From: Aquila chrysaetos chrysaetos
Lineage: Eukaryota > Chordata > Aves > Accipitriformes > Accipitridae
DNA: 64,000 bases
NCBI RefSeq assembly: GCF_900496995.4
Contig: NC_044004.1
Span: forward strand, 79,305,538-79,369,537
Reading direction: 5' to 3'
Part shown: positions 25,101 through 36,500 of the stretch, piece after piece
Layout: every line of letters starts with the position of its first letter
Numbering within the stretch: position 1 is the first letter of the stretch
Notes under the pieces: generated by a model
Told to the model about the DNA's origin: nothing
Databases searched by the model: none
The model's input: the letters and a program-made list of their open reading frames with translations, nothing else
Translations under genes and position numbers: made by a program

Positions 25101-28100
25101 TATGTGCCAGACAGAGCACCCTTGCTACCCAAAGATTCAAGAAATCTGGCAAGTTTGCTCCGTTTGAGTTTCAAAGCACTGATACTTCAAAGGGTCTCTT
25201 CCCACATCAGTTGAAAATTCACTGCATTTGTTGAATTGCTTTTGTTTGGGATTTTCTTTTCCTTTATTTGTAATAGAAATAACAACTTCAGTACAGGTCA
25301 CTTTCCGGAGATTTATGATATGCTGTTATTTTCCACCCTCCTATTGGGTCATCAGTTCTAAGGAAACATCCAAAGGCTTAATCATTGTTGCATAAATATA
25401 GAATTAGAGTCTCATAAGAAGTCAGTGTCTTATTTTAGCTATGACACACAGGCTAAAAGCAATTTAAATATAGACTGTTTCAGAGTAAGAGTTTCTTAAA
25501 GTAGGAAAGCAAACAAATAATACTTGTTTAAACTTGAAACAAAGAAAAGATCAAGGCAGAATGTTTTCTAGCCATCCTGAAGTATGTTAGAAAGATTAAT
25601 TTTGGCAGGCAGAATCATAAAGATGATGAAGACAACACCAGTGGTGGCTAAATAGGCATTTAAGTGAACGGAACAGAAACCAAAAAGGCATAATTTTTTC
25701 ACATGTCAGAATGTCATACTGACTACAGCATGTGTACTCTATGTGTTTTTGTGGGAAGAAGTAGACTGGAGGGGAACTGATCTGTTAGACTTTGTAGCAA
25801 AAGCATGGAACTGGATACAGAAATTCTGAGGAGACTGATGGTGTTGTGCTCAGAATTTATCTGTGTAGCTTCTAACACACAACAGAGGGAGAAATTGGGG
25901 GGACAGTATTCATATATGGACTTCTAAATAATAGTATTCTAATAATAGTTTTGGGTGTTCACTACAGTTATTCAGATTTTTATGTGGGATTTCTTTTGTG
26001 CAGATTTATTTTAAAAAGGCAGATTTATGAAAACTCAAACATGATCCCATTTGATCCCTGTGTAATTTAATTTCTGTTTAGTGAGTGACCAAAGAAGTTT
26101 GGAATATCTGCACCATAAAAAAAGAAACGTAAAAATTTTTCTTCTATAACATGGGATATTAAGACATACTTTTTTTCCTGAGTAAAGTTAATTTTTTGTG
26201 TGGGAAATGTAAAGGCCACAGAATTACAAATGCATTTACCTTTACAGTCAACAAAGCATAGAGAATATCTTCTTCAAGAAGGGAACAAAAATATTTCAGA
26301 GATTTCAGCTGTGATATTGGAAATATTGAACTTAGCTCCAATAATCGCCTCTCGGACTGTTGTGAGATCCCTCAACATTTTGGTTAGCATGGACAATGAT
26401 AAATTGCAAATGCGTCTTTTATTGTCTGCTCTCAAAGCCTTGTTATGAGATCCAACTAGACATAAAGTTTTCTTAGAGTCTGTAAGTTGCATTCATTTTA
26501 TGGTTTCTGATTAATTTACAAGTGTGTGTGTATTTTCTTTAGTAAAATTAAACATAATAGGAGTAAGCCCTTTGGTGCTTTGCTGTTCTGATTAATAAAT
26601 TAATTGTTTTCTATTTGTACCGATGCAAACTTTAGATTATATCACAACAATACATTACATATAGTTACTATTTTTCTTATTCCAAGTGAAGATTAAAGAA
26701 GAATTGAGTCAAAGGCTTTGTATGGATTCTGTAGGGGCTGGATCCTAACACAATCACAGGACCACCTATGCAATGATTAGTTGTAAAATCTTCAGGGAAA
26801 GAAAATTGCTATTCTACAAAAAATATTTCCCAGGTTAATTAATAATAATTAACTTTTGTAGCACATATTTCTTTTCATCTTCAAAGCAGCTTAAAAGTAC
26901 TGGGACAAATTCTGCTTCTTTAGTCATGTACCTTTGCATCTGAAATCAGCAAGCATGCATACATGTAACTGAGAAGCAGAATTTACTACAGTACTGGAAT
27001 TAGAGGGGCTGGTTTCGTGCTGTATTAGAGTGGGCATGGAGTATTCATGTTGAAATAATTAAACCTTGCAGCACATTGGAGAGTTAGGTAAAATTTATGA
27101 ATGTTGTTGTCCCTATTTTCAGAGGTTAAGCAAAAGGTTTAAATATTTTGCAAAGGACACAGATGTGACAAATGGCAGGTGCATTTAGTTCCTGCCGTGA
27201 GGATTCCCAGGATATCACTAATGCTTTAACCCAATTCCTGAAGGACTAGTTCGAAGAATAATTGTCTTTCAGTGACAAGCTCCATCCTTTTTCTCCCTGT
27301 TGAGACAGGCAGGCCTGAAGTGTATTAGTACCAGTTGTGAGAGTCATTTTGCTGCTTGGGAACCACGTGGAGACCACCAACCAATTTTCATAAAAATACT
27401 TACTGGTTGCATGAAGCAGACTCATTTCTTCCAACCTTTGGAATACCATTAACAAGTTAATTTTGAAATTAACTAGTTAATTTTCAATAGTCAATGAGCC
27501 AATTATTACAGGATAAGAACTCTGATCGCTAGTAACCTGAATTAGATTTGAATGAGAATGTTTTGAATCTGATGTCCTTAAGTATTACAGTGTTCAGATT
27601 TTTATTTGTGTATAGGAGCTCAATAAAATACAAATGGCTGATTTCATGTTAGCCTCATTCTAGTACAGGATTTTGCTTTTATTCTTCCTGAAACTACAAA
27701 TAAATCATGCACAATGTGTATCATGAGCACCAAGGGAACCCAAGCTAGTCTCATTGTTTTTCATTAATAAGTCATTACAAAATACTCACATTTCTTGGCT
27801 TGTTTGCTACGTAATGATAATTTTCGTATGTGTATTTGTCAGATCGCCGCTGACGTCTCTTGAAGAGTCTTGCACCTCTGTTGCTGAGTGTTGATAGTTC
27901 CTCTACCATGATATCTCTGGGGGTGCTGACCTTTTTTCCAAGGTTTAAGCTGGGTGAGACTGCAATACAATGGATAAATACATACCTCTGTTTTTCTTAA
28001 ATGCCTGATATTGCATACCTTACACCTGAAATCCAACAACATGTTAATACATACTTATCTAACACATAGCATAGCTTCATATAGTGTTAGTGAAATTAAT

Positions 28101-31100
28101 CATTCTTCCAAAATTTTGGAGCAGAGTTTTGAACACCACAAACCTGTTTTTTTGAAGATGCTAAGCACCTCAAGCTGGAAATTTACTTCAGTTGAATGGC
28201 ATTCAGCTGTTATCAAAATCAGGTCTAGAATGTCCTATACGCCATCTTAATAGCAGACTAGTGAAAACTGGCTTCTGCTGAAAGAGGAACAAAATTCCAT
28301 CTGATCCCAGGGTTCCCACATCAAACCTTCAGTTAACTTTCTGTGTCCTGCATTGGATAGATGAGCAGGTAACCCCTTTTAAACATACCTACCAGCTTCT
28401 TATTGCTTATAAACATTTTATTTTCAATTATTCTTTAATATTCTGTTTGCTTTTGAAATCCAGGGCAAGTTTTGTACTTAAAGAAAAGTTTGCTTTAGAA
28501 AGTCTCTATTAAATAGTATTTTTAAACTATTTTTAAAGAAGCTTTCAAAATAAAGCTCAAGGTATTGAAAATGAGAGCCCTAACAAGGAATTACAATATC
28601 CTTCTAGGAATTGATACATTTAGAACATTTTCTTTTTCATTCTTTCTAAGAGGAAACTGAATTACTAGATGCAGTATTACTTTATTTGCTAGTTGGGAAA
28701 AATTCCTTCTTTGTCTTTAGTGACCTCCTGGGTCACCAAATCCTGGGGGATTTGAAAATGAACATGCATAAGCAGGGGAAGGGGAGATCAATTGGGTCTG
28801 TAAATGGAGAACTCTGAATATCAGAAACTCTGCTGGTCATCTTCATGTTAATGTTCTGGAAACTGGGATGCTGGTAGCAATGAGCAAGCTGTTGCTTCGT
28901 GACTGAACTCTCTCACCAGATGACCTCAACCTATAGATAAAGCTTAAACCTCAGAATACAGTAACTTCAACACTGAACAAACTTATTTTCTTTTATTTTA
29001 ATATTTATCATTTTATTAATTGAAATTGTTCTCCTCAGTTGTTCATAAACTTCAGGAAGAAAAATAGGAAGATGCAGTGTGCTTTGAGGATTATATCAAT
29101 GGTCTAGTATGTTTCTTTGATCCACTTATTCAAAGTCACATTCTGTCATTTCTTTAATAATAAGACATTCTATTCTTCACCTATTCTTATGGTCTACAGG
29201 ATTTAAAATTCTGAACTTTGACATATATTTTAATGTATTAAAATGAAATGAAAGCAAATTATATGTAAGACACTGTATCTTGCTTCCCAAGTGAGCACAC
29301 AGGAAGCCCAATTTAAAATTAACATTACAAATTAATTAACTGCAAAAGGTACCTAATGTCAAAGTTAATATTGCATATGCAGGGTGTCATTTTGAGTAAA
29401 TGGCATGTTCAACATGGCATATGTCTCCTAGTAACTTTATGTTGGAAAACCAATGTGATCTGCTGACATATAGGAAAACTTAATTGAGACAGGTATATTA
29501 AATATTTAGCCGAAGATGTATATACAAGAGTTTTCCATGTAGTAAATCAAACAAGTTTGTGGGCCCTGGAGTGCATCACTGTTCATCCACTTCTGTTCAT
29601 ACTGATTTCAACTGAACGTTTACAATAGATTTAACTGGAGCGAGAGCAAGCTAAATGTATTGTGAGTTGGAGCATGCACTTCTGCTTTAAAAATAGTATG
29701 CACAAAGAATCCTAACAACCTTCTGTTATTTAGGAGGTAACTACAAAACAGAGTTCTTAACATGGAAGAAAATGACTCAGCTTGCCCAATGTAGCCATAT
29801 CAGTGACAGATAGTGGTGGGTTTTTGGCTCTGTGGTTAAGTGCACTGGTTATTGGCCTGTGGCCTGAAATTTTGACCCACAAGTCATATTTTGATTTTAT
29901 CATTTATCAAGATTACTGTACAGGTATGGACTGTTGGATGGTTTTTTACTAGTAAGGAGTAAGAAATTTACCCTTCAAATCAGCACCATTTTCCTATAGA
30001 AAAAGCTTTTCTTCTTTGTACACAGAGTCGGTAGTATGTACATCCTCAGAGACTGAGGTGCCAAGGTGATTGCAGTTCTCTGTCCAAACCGCTCAGTATT
30101 CTTCTGGGACACGCTGGATGTTATCTATTTTGGGCCTTGCTGTTCCCTTACATACCCCTATTCTTGTTAATGTTAACTGAAGGCTCCAAAGTACTTTGTA
30201 ACCCACAGTTGTGTACTATTGTGTATCCAGGCAGCATCCCAAAAACATAAGTGTGAAGTTCATTTGAATCCCTTGCCAACTAAAATCTAATCATCTGTCT
30301 AGTTTTATGATGTGTCTAAGGATTGTTTCAGTGTCAGTGCAGAAAAGGTGATGAAGAATGAGTAAAAGAGGACATTTAGAGGATGATAGGAAGAGAACAT
30401 CAATGTCATAAATGGACATTGTAAATTAATACTGGAAGTTTAATTCATAGTTTAATCCTAATCTTAACCTTTTAGCTTCATTTCTTAATTTGTTCCTGCC
30501 AAGTCCTTCCTGTCCTGCACTTAAAATCATGACAGACTGTATTTAAATATGATTTATATAGTTCCTCCTGCATTCACTGCCTAATCCCCCTTTAATCCTG
30601 CAGTTTACAATCTTCTAAATACCTTAATCTGGATTCTAAATTTTAATAATGATAGTATGTTTGTTGTAGTATCAGAAATAAGATTTTTTTAACTATATCA
30701 TGAAAGATAGTTAATCATGTAGCTACTGAAGAATGCATTTAAGAAATAGTATAGAACTGGACATGAGATTTAAGTCTAGTGGTAGGCTAACCTGATGAAC
30801 TCCAAGGGCTTCCTTAAACACATGTATTTACATACACGTACTACTCTATCAAGTAGCCTTAGAAATGCTATGATAAGTCCAAGTCTGCTAGTGAAAAACC
30901 AAGGGCTTGGGGAGGTCACTATACCCACACGCTGATTTAATACTACAGTCTCTCTTCTGAGACCGTAAGGGGGCTTAGAGTTAGTGTCTGTTCCTGCAGC
31001 TTTTTATGACGTGTCAAACTTCTCTAAAATACAAAGTCATGTCCCACAAACCAACAGAAGATGTGGACTTTCAGTCATTACCAGTCTTGCCCAGAGATTG

Positions 31101-33363
31101 GTAATCTTTGAGACACTGGTAAAAACTTGGCTGATTTTGTATTTTATCAACAACTGTTTCTGCTATGAATATCTTTTAACAAAGAATTTGATATTCACTG
31201 TTTACCTGAAAGCATTATAATAAAAAGGGGCTGAAATAAAAATGCAGTAGGTATGCTTTCTGTGTCATTCCAAGCTACTGGGGCTTGGAATAAACAGAAT
31301 CTTTTGTTACTGTTTACCTCTGTTAACAGTGGAGAGTTTCGTAGGTCTGTGAGACTGGCTGAAACAGTATATTTAATTTTTATATAATTACCAGGCGCAG
31401 GACCATCATTACTAATAGGGGTGCGAAACCCAGAAAGACAGCAATTCACCTTCCAGATCTCAGGCTAAGCTTGTTGAATTAACAGTTAGGGGAAAAATAA
31501 AATGTCAAAAATTAATAGAGCTGAATCTAGCCATTTAAAAAACAGATTTCTCCTTGATTTTTCCAAGAATTGTTCAGATTTGGTCCCAAAGAACTAGCAG
31601 ATACTTTGTGTGATTACAGCTTTGGTTATCCTTCTGTTTCTTAACTGGCTTCACTGAGCTTGTACAGTTATAAATTTCAGACTTTTATCACACCCATTTC
31701 ACGGAATTTCATATTGTTTTCAGCATTTAAATATCCCACGCATCCAAAGAAGATGCAAATGTAGAACGTACACTTAAAGAGTTAGTATCGCCTTCAGTGG
31801 CCACATGCCACAGCATATCTTGTAGGATAAGCTGTCATGTCTATGTGTATGAATCTAAACTTGACAGCAAATCTGATAATACGTAAATAATAAAAAGGGA
31901 CAGCTTATGTGAGGCAAATGCCAAGCATCAGCACAGATTATCCAATAACGCCAATGATTTCAAGGACTGTATGGTAGATTTATTAGTATTGCTATGAATA
32001 GTAGCAACATTTACCATGTGAAATGCCTGGTTCCAAGCAAACATATGAAAGACTTTTTGTGGTTTTGCCCTGAAGAGCTTATAGGCTATTTATTTCAGGC
32101 ACATATAGTACTTGTGTTTACAACACCAAAAAAAAATGGAGTTGTAATGAAATCTGTAAGGGCAGTCTGACTTAAGTGTGTGTTCAGTGGAGAATGGAAA
32201 GAGGAAAGAAGTATTTGGTTAGGAATAGAAATTACAGAAAAAAACTATGGAAATCTCAGAAGGACTAGGACCAGGCACTGAAACTCGTAGCTTCTTTTTC
32301 TGAAAACCTTATGTCTCTTGTCCTACTCTTCATGCAATCGCAGTGGTCAGTGAGTGAGTACGGAAACCATCCCGAAATTCTTTAGAGCAAAAGCCCACAA
32401 GAAAGATTTTCAATACTGGAATTTAATGATCAGTGTTTTATCCTATGTGAGTGGTATAATTTTCATAAATTCTAAATATTAATGGTGCTCCCTTTTTTTT
32501 CGGTGAGGCTTGTGGGGTGCTTATAACTTTTAAAAAATTTATCTTTTATGTAGATGGTAAAAAAGGCTTCATGGGGAGGATTGGAAGGATCTCCAAAAGC
32601 ATCCAGCACATACCTAATGAAGGCCAAGCAGATTTGTATTCCTAGCTGAGTTAATTGCTTCTTATGGTGGGTGTCACACTAGAAGTGTAATTTTAAGAAC
32701 TTGTTTTAGAAAATCAAACTACCTTCTCATAAGTGTCTGCATTTTCATCAGTGCAACAACAGAAAAGTAAAATTTCTTCATATAAGATTAATTGGTGGCT
32801 GTGCATTAAAGAGAATTGCCAAATGCTAGTAAAATTTGTTAGTTACAGAGATTGAGAGGAAGGAACAGAGATGTAAGGATTTGTTTCAAAATTTTTTATC
32901 ATTCATATAAAAAAGCAGAGTGAAACAGAGCAAAAAAAGAGGATACAGATCAGCATGTTTCTTACATGATAGCCTTTTAAAATGGAATTAAGTAATGTTA
33001 TTAACCCCAAATAATATTCTGAAAGGCTATCCTAGCAGAATGTACATCAGCTGTTAGATTACTTCATTCCTCCACAGCAGTTGTTCATCTGAAAATAGCT
33101 TTCAAATGAAAAGAGGCAACTACAAAAGGATTAGTTACCATAGGCAGCATGATACTCCCACAAGATTATTTATGGCAAAACACCCAGAGACAAAGCTGTA
33201 AGAGAGTTAAACTCTATGATTAAAAAAAATATATTAGGGAGGGCTAGAGGACATTGCATATACAGTAAGCTGGGTTCAACGCTATACCATTTCTGTGTAT
33301 TTCATCCATAATGGCTGATGCTTGTTGTTTCCTCTCTTTGACCATGGCAGAATGTGATAACAT
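14906..33363 (-). CDS. MYOZ2: Myozenin-2 (calsarcin-1), complete coding sequence in five exons
   Basis: Joining 33363-33288, 27959-27790, 24502-24373, 22618-22435 and 15137-14906 gives 792 nt, or 263 residues plus TGA; human MYOZ2 has 264. All introns are GT-AG and the exon phases fit. Three blocks identify the gene. The N-terminus is [19 protein letters not shown]. The central [22 protein letters not shown] block is typical of myozenins. The C-terminal third holds [16 protein letters not shown] and SFNRTPKGW. The protein ends in ETEDL, the short C-terminal motif by which myozenins bind PDZ domains. From the family: a Z-disc protein of heart and slow muscle that tethers calcineurin and binds alpha-actinin, filamin C and telethonin, damping calcineurin-NFAT signalling. 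MYOZ1 and MYOZ3 are excluded by the N-terminus and by the lack of MYOZ1's long glycine-rich insert. Val replaces Ile at the position of human I246, and Ser48 is kept. Confidence 0.97.
15138..22434 (-). other. MYOZ2: MYOZ2 intron 5, about 7.3 kb
   Basis: This is the longest intron of the gene. It contains the (TTTC)n/(GAAA)n array at 22077-22192, an AT-rich block full of homeodomain-like TAATT motifs at about 16895-17080, and a weak SINE-like stretch near 19930-20010. The open frames of 60-110 codons in it match no family I recognise. Confidence 0.88.
22077..22192. repeat. (TTTC)n microsatellite, about 116 bp
   Basis: A tetranucleotide array of the TTTC unit. It is pure for about 70 bp and then carries two interruptions (runs of five T) near 22145 and 22167. 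In the MYOZ2 transcript it reads (GAAA)n and starts about 240 nt after exon 5. Long, mostly pure tetranucleotide arrays are usually length-variable. Confidence 0.97.
22435..22618 (-). CDS. MYOZ2: MYOZ2 exon 5
   Basis: The acceptor is CCTTGCAG, ending at 22619, and the donor is AACAG|GTAATT at 22434. The exon is 184 nt, enters in phase 1 and leaves in phase 2. It encodes [20 protein letters not shown], then YYQSPW, then [19 protein letters not shown] and LPDYRSFN. This C-terminal half of calsarcins is where binding to alpha-actinin and calcineurin has been mapped. A long (GAAA)n tract begins about 240 bp past this exon in the transcript. Confidence 0.96.
22619..24372 (-). other. MYOZ2: MYOZ2 intron 4, about 1.75 kb
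   Basis: This is an intron between secure exons. A MIR-like fragment in antisense orientation lies at about 22695-22805. Nothing else is recognised. Confidence 0.88.
22695..22805 (-). mobile_element. MIR-like SINE fragment, antisense
   Basis: The plus strand shows TTTCACAGTTAGGTAAAATG, then TCAAGTCACCTGGCCAAAGC, TACACAGAAACAG and GCTGGCAG. This is the order of the antisense MIR core (fasting the dinucleotide differences aside): the gap-free ACTTGCCCAAGGTCACACAG segment followed by the GTGGCAGAGC segment. It is within MYOZ2 intron 4, so it is in sense with the gene. Confidence 0.55.
24373..24502 (-). CDS. MYOZ2: MYOZ2 exon 4, proline-rich linker
   Basis: The acceptor reads GAATGCAG at 24510-24503 and the donor CCCCAG|GTAATA at 24372. 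The exon is 130 nt (43 codons plus one base). It encodes a variable stretch followed by [20 protein letters not shown], nearly the same as human [20 protein letters not shown]. The Ser/Thr-Pro repeats look like sites for proline-directed kinases, but that is inference. Confidence 0.95.
26840..27190 (-). mobile_element. MIR-like SINE, antisense, interrupted by a hairpin element
   Basis: The left part (about 26858-26905) resembles the 3' end of the SINE in antisense: TTTCATCTTCAAAGCAGCTT. The right part (about 27110-27190) resembles its body: TTTTCAGAGGTTAAGCAAAA, GCAAAGGACACAGATGTGAC and AAATGGCAGG. The DNA between holds a palindromic element at 26905-26985 plus unassigned sequence. Confidence 0.5.
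26905..26985. mobile_element. Short palindromic (MITE-like) element
   Basis: The ends are near-perfect inverted repeats. The left arm is AAATTCTGCTTCTTTAGTCA and the right arm is GTAACTGAGAAGCAGAATTT, separated by about 30 bp. Hairpin elements of this kind, with AAATTCTGCTC-type ends, are frequent in turtle, crocodile and bird genomes. It has no coding capacity. Confidence 0.55.
27790..27959 (-). CDS. MYOZ2: MYOZ2 exon 3, residues 26-82
   Basis: The acceptor is TTGCAG at 27965-27960 and the donor is AAT|GTGAGT at 27789. The exon is 170 nt and enters in phase 1. A second AG lies 10 nt inside the exon, but only the outer one restores the frame and gives the family spacing of six residues between Asn25 and the LGKK motif. 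It encodes [10 protein letters not shown], the [15 protein letters not shown] block and a basic [13 protein letters not shown] stretch. This is the best conserved N-terminal part of myozenins and includes Ser48, the position of the reported human S48P cardiomyopathy variant. Confidence 0.95.
27960..33287 (-). other. MYOZ2: MYOZ2 intron 2, about 5.3 kb
   Basis: This is an intron between secure exons. It contains a MIR-like SINE fragment at about 29818-29890 and a MEF2-consensus TTAAAAATAG at 29687-29696. I found no coding sequence or structural RNA; the short open frames look like chance. Confidence 0.85.
29818..29890 (+). mobile_element. MIR-like SINE fragment
   Basis: GGCTCTGTGGTTAAGTGCAC resembles the tRNA-derived head of MIR (TAGTGGTTAAGAGCA). 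It is followed by a decayed stretch where the B box would be (TGAAATTTTGACCC). It is short and diverged. Confidence 0.45.
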
Positions 33364-33391
33364 TGTGATTTTCTGATACGATTTTTCCTTG
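33288..33391 (-). CDS. MYOZ2: MYOZ2 exon 2: 28 nt of 5' UTR and coding residues 1-25
   Basis: The acceptor is a T-rich tract ending in CAG at 33394-33392. It is followed by 28 nt of untranslated sequence and the ATG at 33363-33361. The coding part is 76 nt (25 codons plus one base) and ends at a donor reading G|GTATAG. An open frame runs upstream of the ATG, but it crosses the acceptor into the intron, so the ATG at 33363 is the real start. It also coincides with the conserved MLSH start of the family. Confidence 0.93.
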
Positions 33392-33953
33392 CTGAAAAAA
33401 AACAACACATTTTTACATTGTTGAGCCAGCTTGCACAATTCAGCCAACTTTAATTTCTAATAGCCTGTTTAGGATGGCTGAATAGTGAAGTTAGTTATTT
33501 CTGATTTAGGAATACTGCACTTTTAATTGTCCAAAATGCACTGGCAGTTCTTGCTTGCAGACAGATGCTAGGACATGTTCTGATGGATAGAAGATTTGAA
33601 GGAATGGACTTTTGAGTTGGCTGCATAAATTCTGCAGCAAAATCAGTGTCAGTGGTCTAGGCCTTCTCACATCTACACAGTATATTAAAAGATGTAAATT
33701 CATAACTGATATTTTAATTACATCTTGGCTTATGCTTTCATAAATGTTACATTTTGACATTTCTTAATCTAATAAAGAATTTGAGGAACTAAATGAGATG
33801 CTCTGGCATCTTTAAAGAAAGTGCATTTCTGACTAAGTAAAAAAATAAACATCTTTTTAATTGCAGAGTCAAGAGGTTACATAAATGTCTTTTATACGAC
33901 AGTTTGTAGGACAGACAATGTCATCAAAATATTTCAGGAAACAATACACTTAC
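33392..33953 (-). other. MYOZ2: MYOZ2 intron 1 (proposed)
   Basis: This lies between the candidate exon 1 donor and the secure exon 2 acceptor. It is AT-rich and I see no other gene or repeat in it. It holds only if the exon 1 model is right. Confidence 0.4.
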
Positions 33954-33995
33954 CCTACTGTTTTGTTGTGCAGAAAAAAGCGATCTCAACCCTTT
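33954..33995 (-). other. MYOZ2: Candidate MYOZ2 non-coding exon 1
   Basis: A donor matching the consensus exactly (GTAAGT at 33953-33948, preceded by AGTAGG) lies 562 bp upstream of the exon 2 acceptor. A TATA-like TATATAA at 34023-34017 would place a start site near 33992, giving a first exon of about 40 nt. If the upstream CTATATATAA at 34160 is the TATA box instead, the exon is about 170 nt. A non-coding first exon is known for mammalian MYOZ2. The donor is seen; its use as exon 1 is inferred. Confidence 0.4.
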
Positions 33996-34016
33996 AGTTG
34001 AAGCTTCAGGAGTTAG

Positions 34017-34160
34017 TTATATATGGGGATGACCTGCCTGGTCCAGGATGGTTTCTACCCTTGTGCTTGGATCTGCATGGTACCTAGTACCGAGACAAAC
34101 TGGGGGCTGATCCTCTTCAAAGGGATTGGCATCCAGCTGACATCAACCAGTTATATATAG
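34017..34160 (-). promoter_or_regulatory. MYOZ2: Candidate MYOZ2 muscle promoter: MEF2-like site, E-box and TATA
   Basis: Three motifs occur in order on the minus strand. CTATATATAA at 34160-34151 fits the MEF2 consensus YTAWWWWTAR. CAGCTG at 34139-34134 is an E-box of the myogenic bHLH type. CATATATAA at 34025-34017 is a TATA-like element about 30 bp before a plausible start. Paired MEF2 and E-box sites are common at muscle genes. The DNA between them is more GC-rich than its surroundings. Any one motif could be chance in AT-rich DNA; the spacing to the strong donor at 33953 is what makes the set credible. Confidence 0.4.
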
Positions 34161-35384
34161 AATCAAACACTCCAGCCACTCATATCTTCCTGGCGAAAGA
34201 AGAGAACAGAAAAGATTCAACTGCACCCACAACAAAGACAGTTTATATCCCTTTCACAGCTTATTGGAAGATTTAATGGAATGCTCCCCTCATACTCATA
34301 CAGATCATCTCCTCATCACCTCTGAGAATAATAATCTCCATGTTATAACCAGGAAAGAGACATTTAAAAATAAGGTGTTAAATATATGGATGGGCAAGAC
34401 TATATCAGATGAGAATGGCATGGACTAATCCTTTAGTGAAAGATGAAACCATGCTTCAATAGTGGCTGATGGCTAAAGCCAGTGGCAGATGGCTGATATA
34501 CAAAGTCTGTTCTGAAAAAGAAATGAGAAATTTTTCAGTATTATATGTGGTAGGGAGTAATTGCTCAACAAGCGCACACCTCGGAAACTGTTATTCAAAA
34601 TCTCTTAATTTTCTTTGTGCATTAGGAGCAGAAACCTGCAGTAATTTGAAGCTTAGTAATATTCAGCATTCCAGGATACTGTTGTATCAGTTTATCAAAG
34701 AAATATTTCATGACAGCAACCAACTTTGGACAGAAAGAAACAGTGGCAGAAGGAAGCATTCCCCCCTTACCCTCCTGTCTGAATGCAGCTAGCTGAATTA
34801 TGGGGCAGGAAAAGCAAGATCAAGTTTTTGTATTTCTGATTCGGTTTTGGGTTTGTTCTAGGAAGTTTCTTGTTCTTATGGAAAATTATAGTCTTGTTTG
34901 GCTTGGAGGATTGATCAGAAAATTGCTTGGATCCTGATATGACAGGAGAAAGGAATTCTGACTGTAAATGGAATCTGGAGAGTAATAAAATACATCCACA
35001 CAATGTGCATAACTTTTCAAGCAAGAAGCACTCTGAGACAGATAAAATGGATGTGCCTGATGCAATGTCCTAAAAATCTGCCTGTTCAACCAAAAAAATG
35101 CATTATTTTTTCCTCAAGCTTTCTATTTCTAGGCTTAGCTTTGCAAAATATTTTTCTGAGACCTAGATGTCTCTGCCCCAAAGAGGTGTTAGTTTGAATC
35201 CTCACTATCAGAATTTGCCTACTGCTGTTACTTTTCTAGTTTTTTTGCTTGGATCAGCCACTTTCAACAGTACCAGTGAGCACGGTCAAAGTCTTTGTTG
35301 AATCTTATCTATTCAACTAAAGGCCAGGATTGTTCTCAGTGGTTCACTGCCAAGCTTTCAAGTGGGATTGCAGGAGAGTCTGTC

Positions 35385-36500
35385 AAGGGTTCATGCTACT
35401 CAGTATTTTCATTAATAACTTTAGTGAAGAAGTAGAGAATGTCAATTAAATGCCAACCTAGGAAAATTACAAGTGATCTGTAGGGAAGAATTTAAATGTT
35501 AAATTAACTTGATGAACTGGAAAAAAATAAAGAATCAAATGCAGTTCAGTAAAACCACATCCAAATGAAATTATAAGATAGGCATCCAACTGATTGAACT
35601 TGTCCCTAAACTTGACTTTTTAATCCAGGAGGAAATATCAAGAGGCATCCCAAATGGGATAGTTACGTGTTTAGTCTATCCCAATTTCCATTAACTGATT
35701 ATCTGATAGAATAAAAAATATAGTAAGCTAAATTGTGCTTTTACACTATCATGGGAACAGTATGTACAATTTGGCCAGCTGTTACTTCGAATGACAACAA
35801 GCTCTTGAGAATGGTAGGATTACGATTCAAATTTACACTGAAAAATTGTTGGAATAGTTCAGTAAAATTGGGAAATATAAAGCAAAGTAGTTGCACATAA
35901 GAAGGAAAAATCAATTGCAGGGAAAAAAACTTAAGGAATAACTGCCCAAAACAATATGGCAGAAGAATTATATTAAATCACAAAATAAATATTAGTCACT
36001 ATTGCAGTACAAAAAAAGGCAAATATTTTGAGCTTTGTGAACAGAATATCAAAAGGAAGATAATCTCATTTTACTGACACTGAGGAGCTGAAATATTTTG
36101 ATCATCTTTAAGAAAGATATAAAGATGTGAAAAACTGAATAAAATCCAGGCAACACATGCTAAGGAATATTACCTGTGAGGAAAGAGTGAAAGAATTTAG
36201 TTTGTTTGGCTTAGCAAAGACAAGAAGGAGGTGAGTCATGATAGCAGTCTCTTCACATGGAAAATGAGTCTGTAATCTAGACTCCAATCTTGTTCACAAA
36301 GTTTGGAATAAGAAGTAATCAGCTTATTTTATCAGAAGTATAGACAACATTAAGAACTTTCTTGGAGGATAGCTGGCATTGGAGCAGAACATTTAGCGGT
36401 GTTGTGGAAAGAACGTCCTTGGCAATTTTTAAAAGCAGGTAGTTTAGACATACTGGTCCTGCCTCAGAGCATGGGTATGAACTTGATGACTTTACATTTC
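35385..36500 (+). mobile_element. Decayed CR1/L3-type LINE 3' end
   Basis: It starts with CAGTATTTTCATTAATAACTT, preceded by the final codons of the usual polymerase part. It passes through a diluted AAGTGCAG-like segment. It ends with a clear tail: TTGGCAATTTTTAAAAGCAGG, then ACTGGTCCTGCCTCAG and ACTTGATGACTTT. That tail matches the conserved 3' end of amniote CR1/L3 LINEs. Several small deletions are evident. It lies about 1.2 kb upstream of the proposed MYOZ2 promoter. Confidence 0.68.

Larger units (their letters stand above)
24503..27789 (-). other. MYOZ2: MYOZ2 intron 3, about 3.3 kb
   Basis: This is an intron between secure exons. It holds an antisense MIR-like SINE (about 26840-27190) split by a hairpin element (26905-26985), and a MEF2-consensus TTAAATATAG at 25464-25473. 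The open frames around 26160-26490 overlap on both strands and show no family resemblance. Confidence 0.85.

Noticed and set aside
33364..33447. Upstream in-frame ATG giving a longer MYOZ2 N-terminus
   Set aside because: The extension crosses a strong polypyrimidine-CAG acceptor at 33392 and so lies in intron 1.
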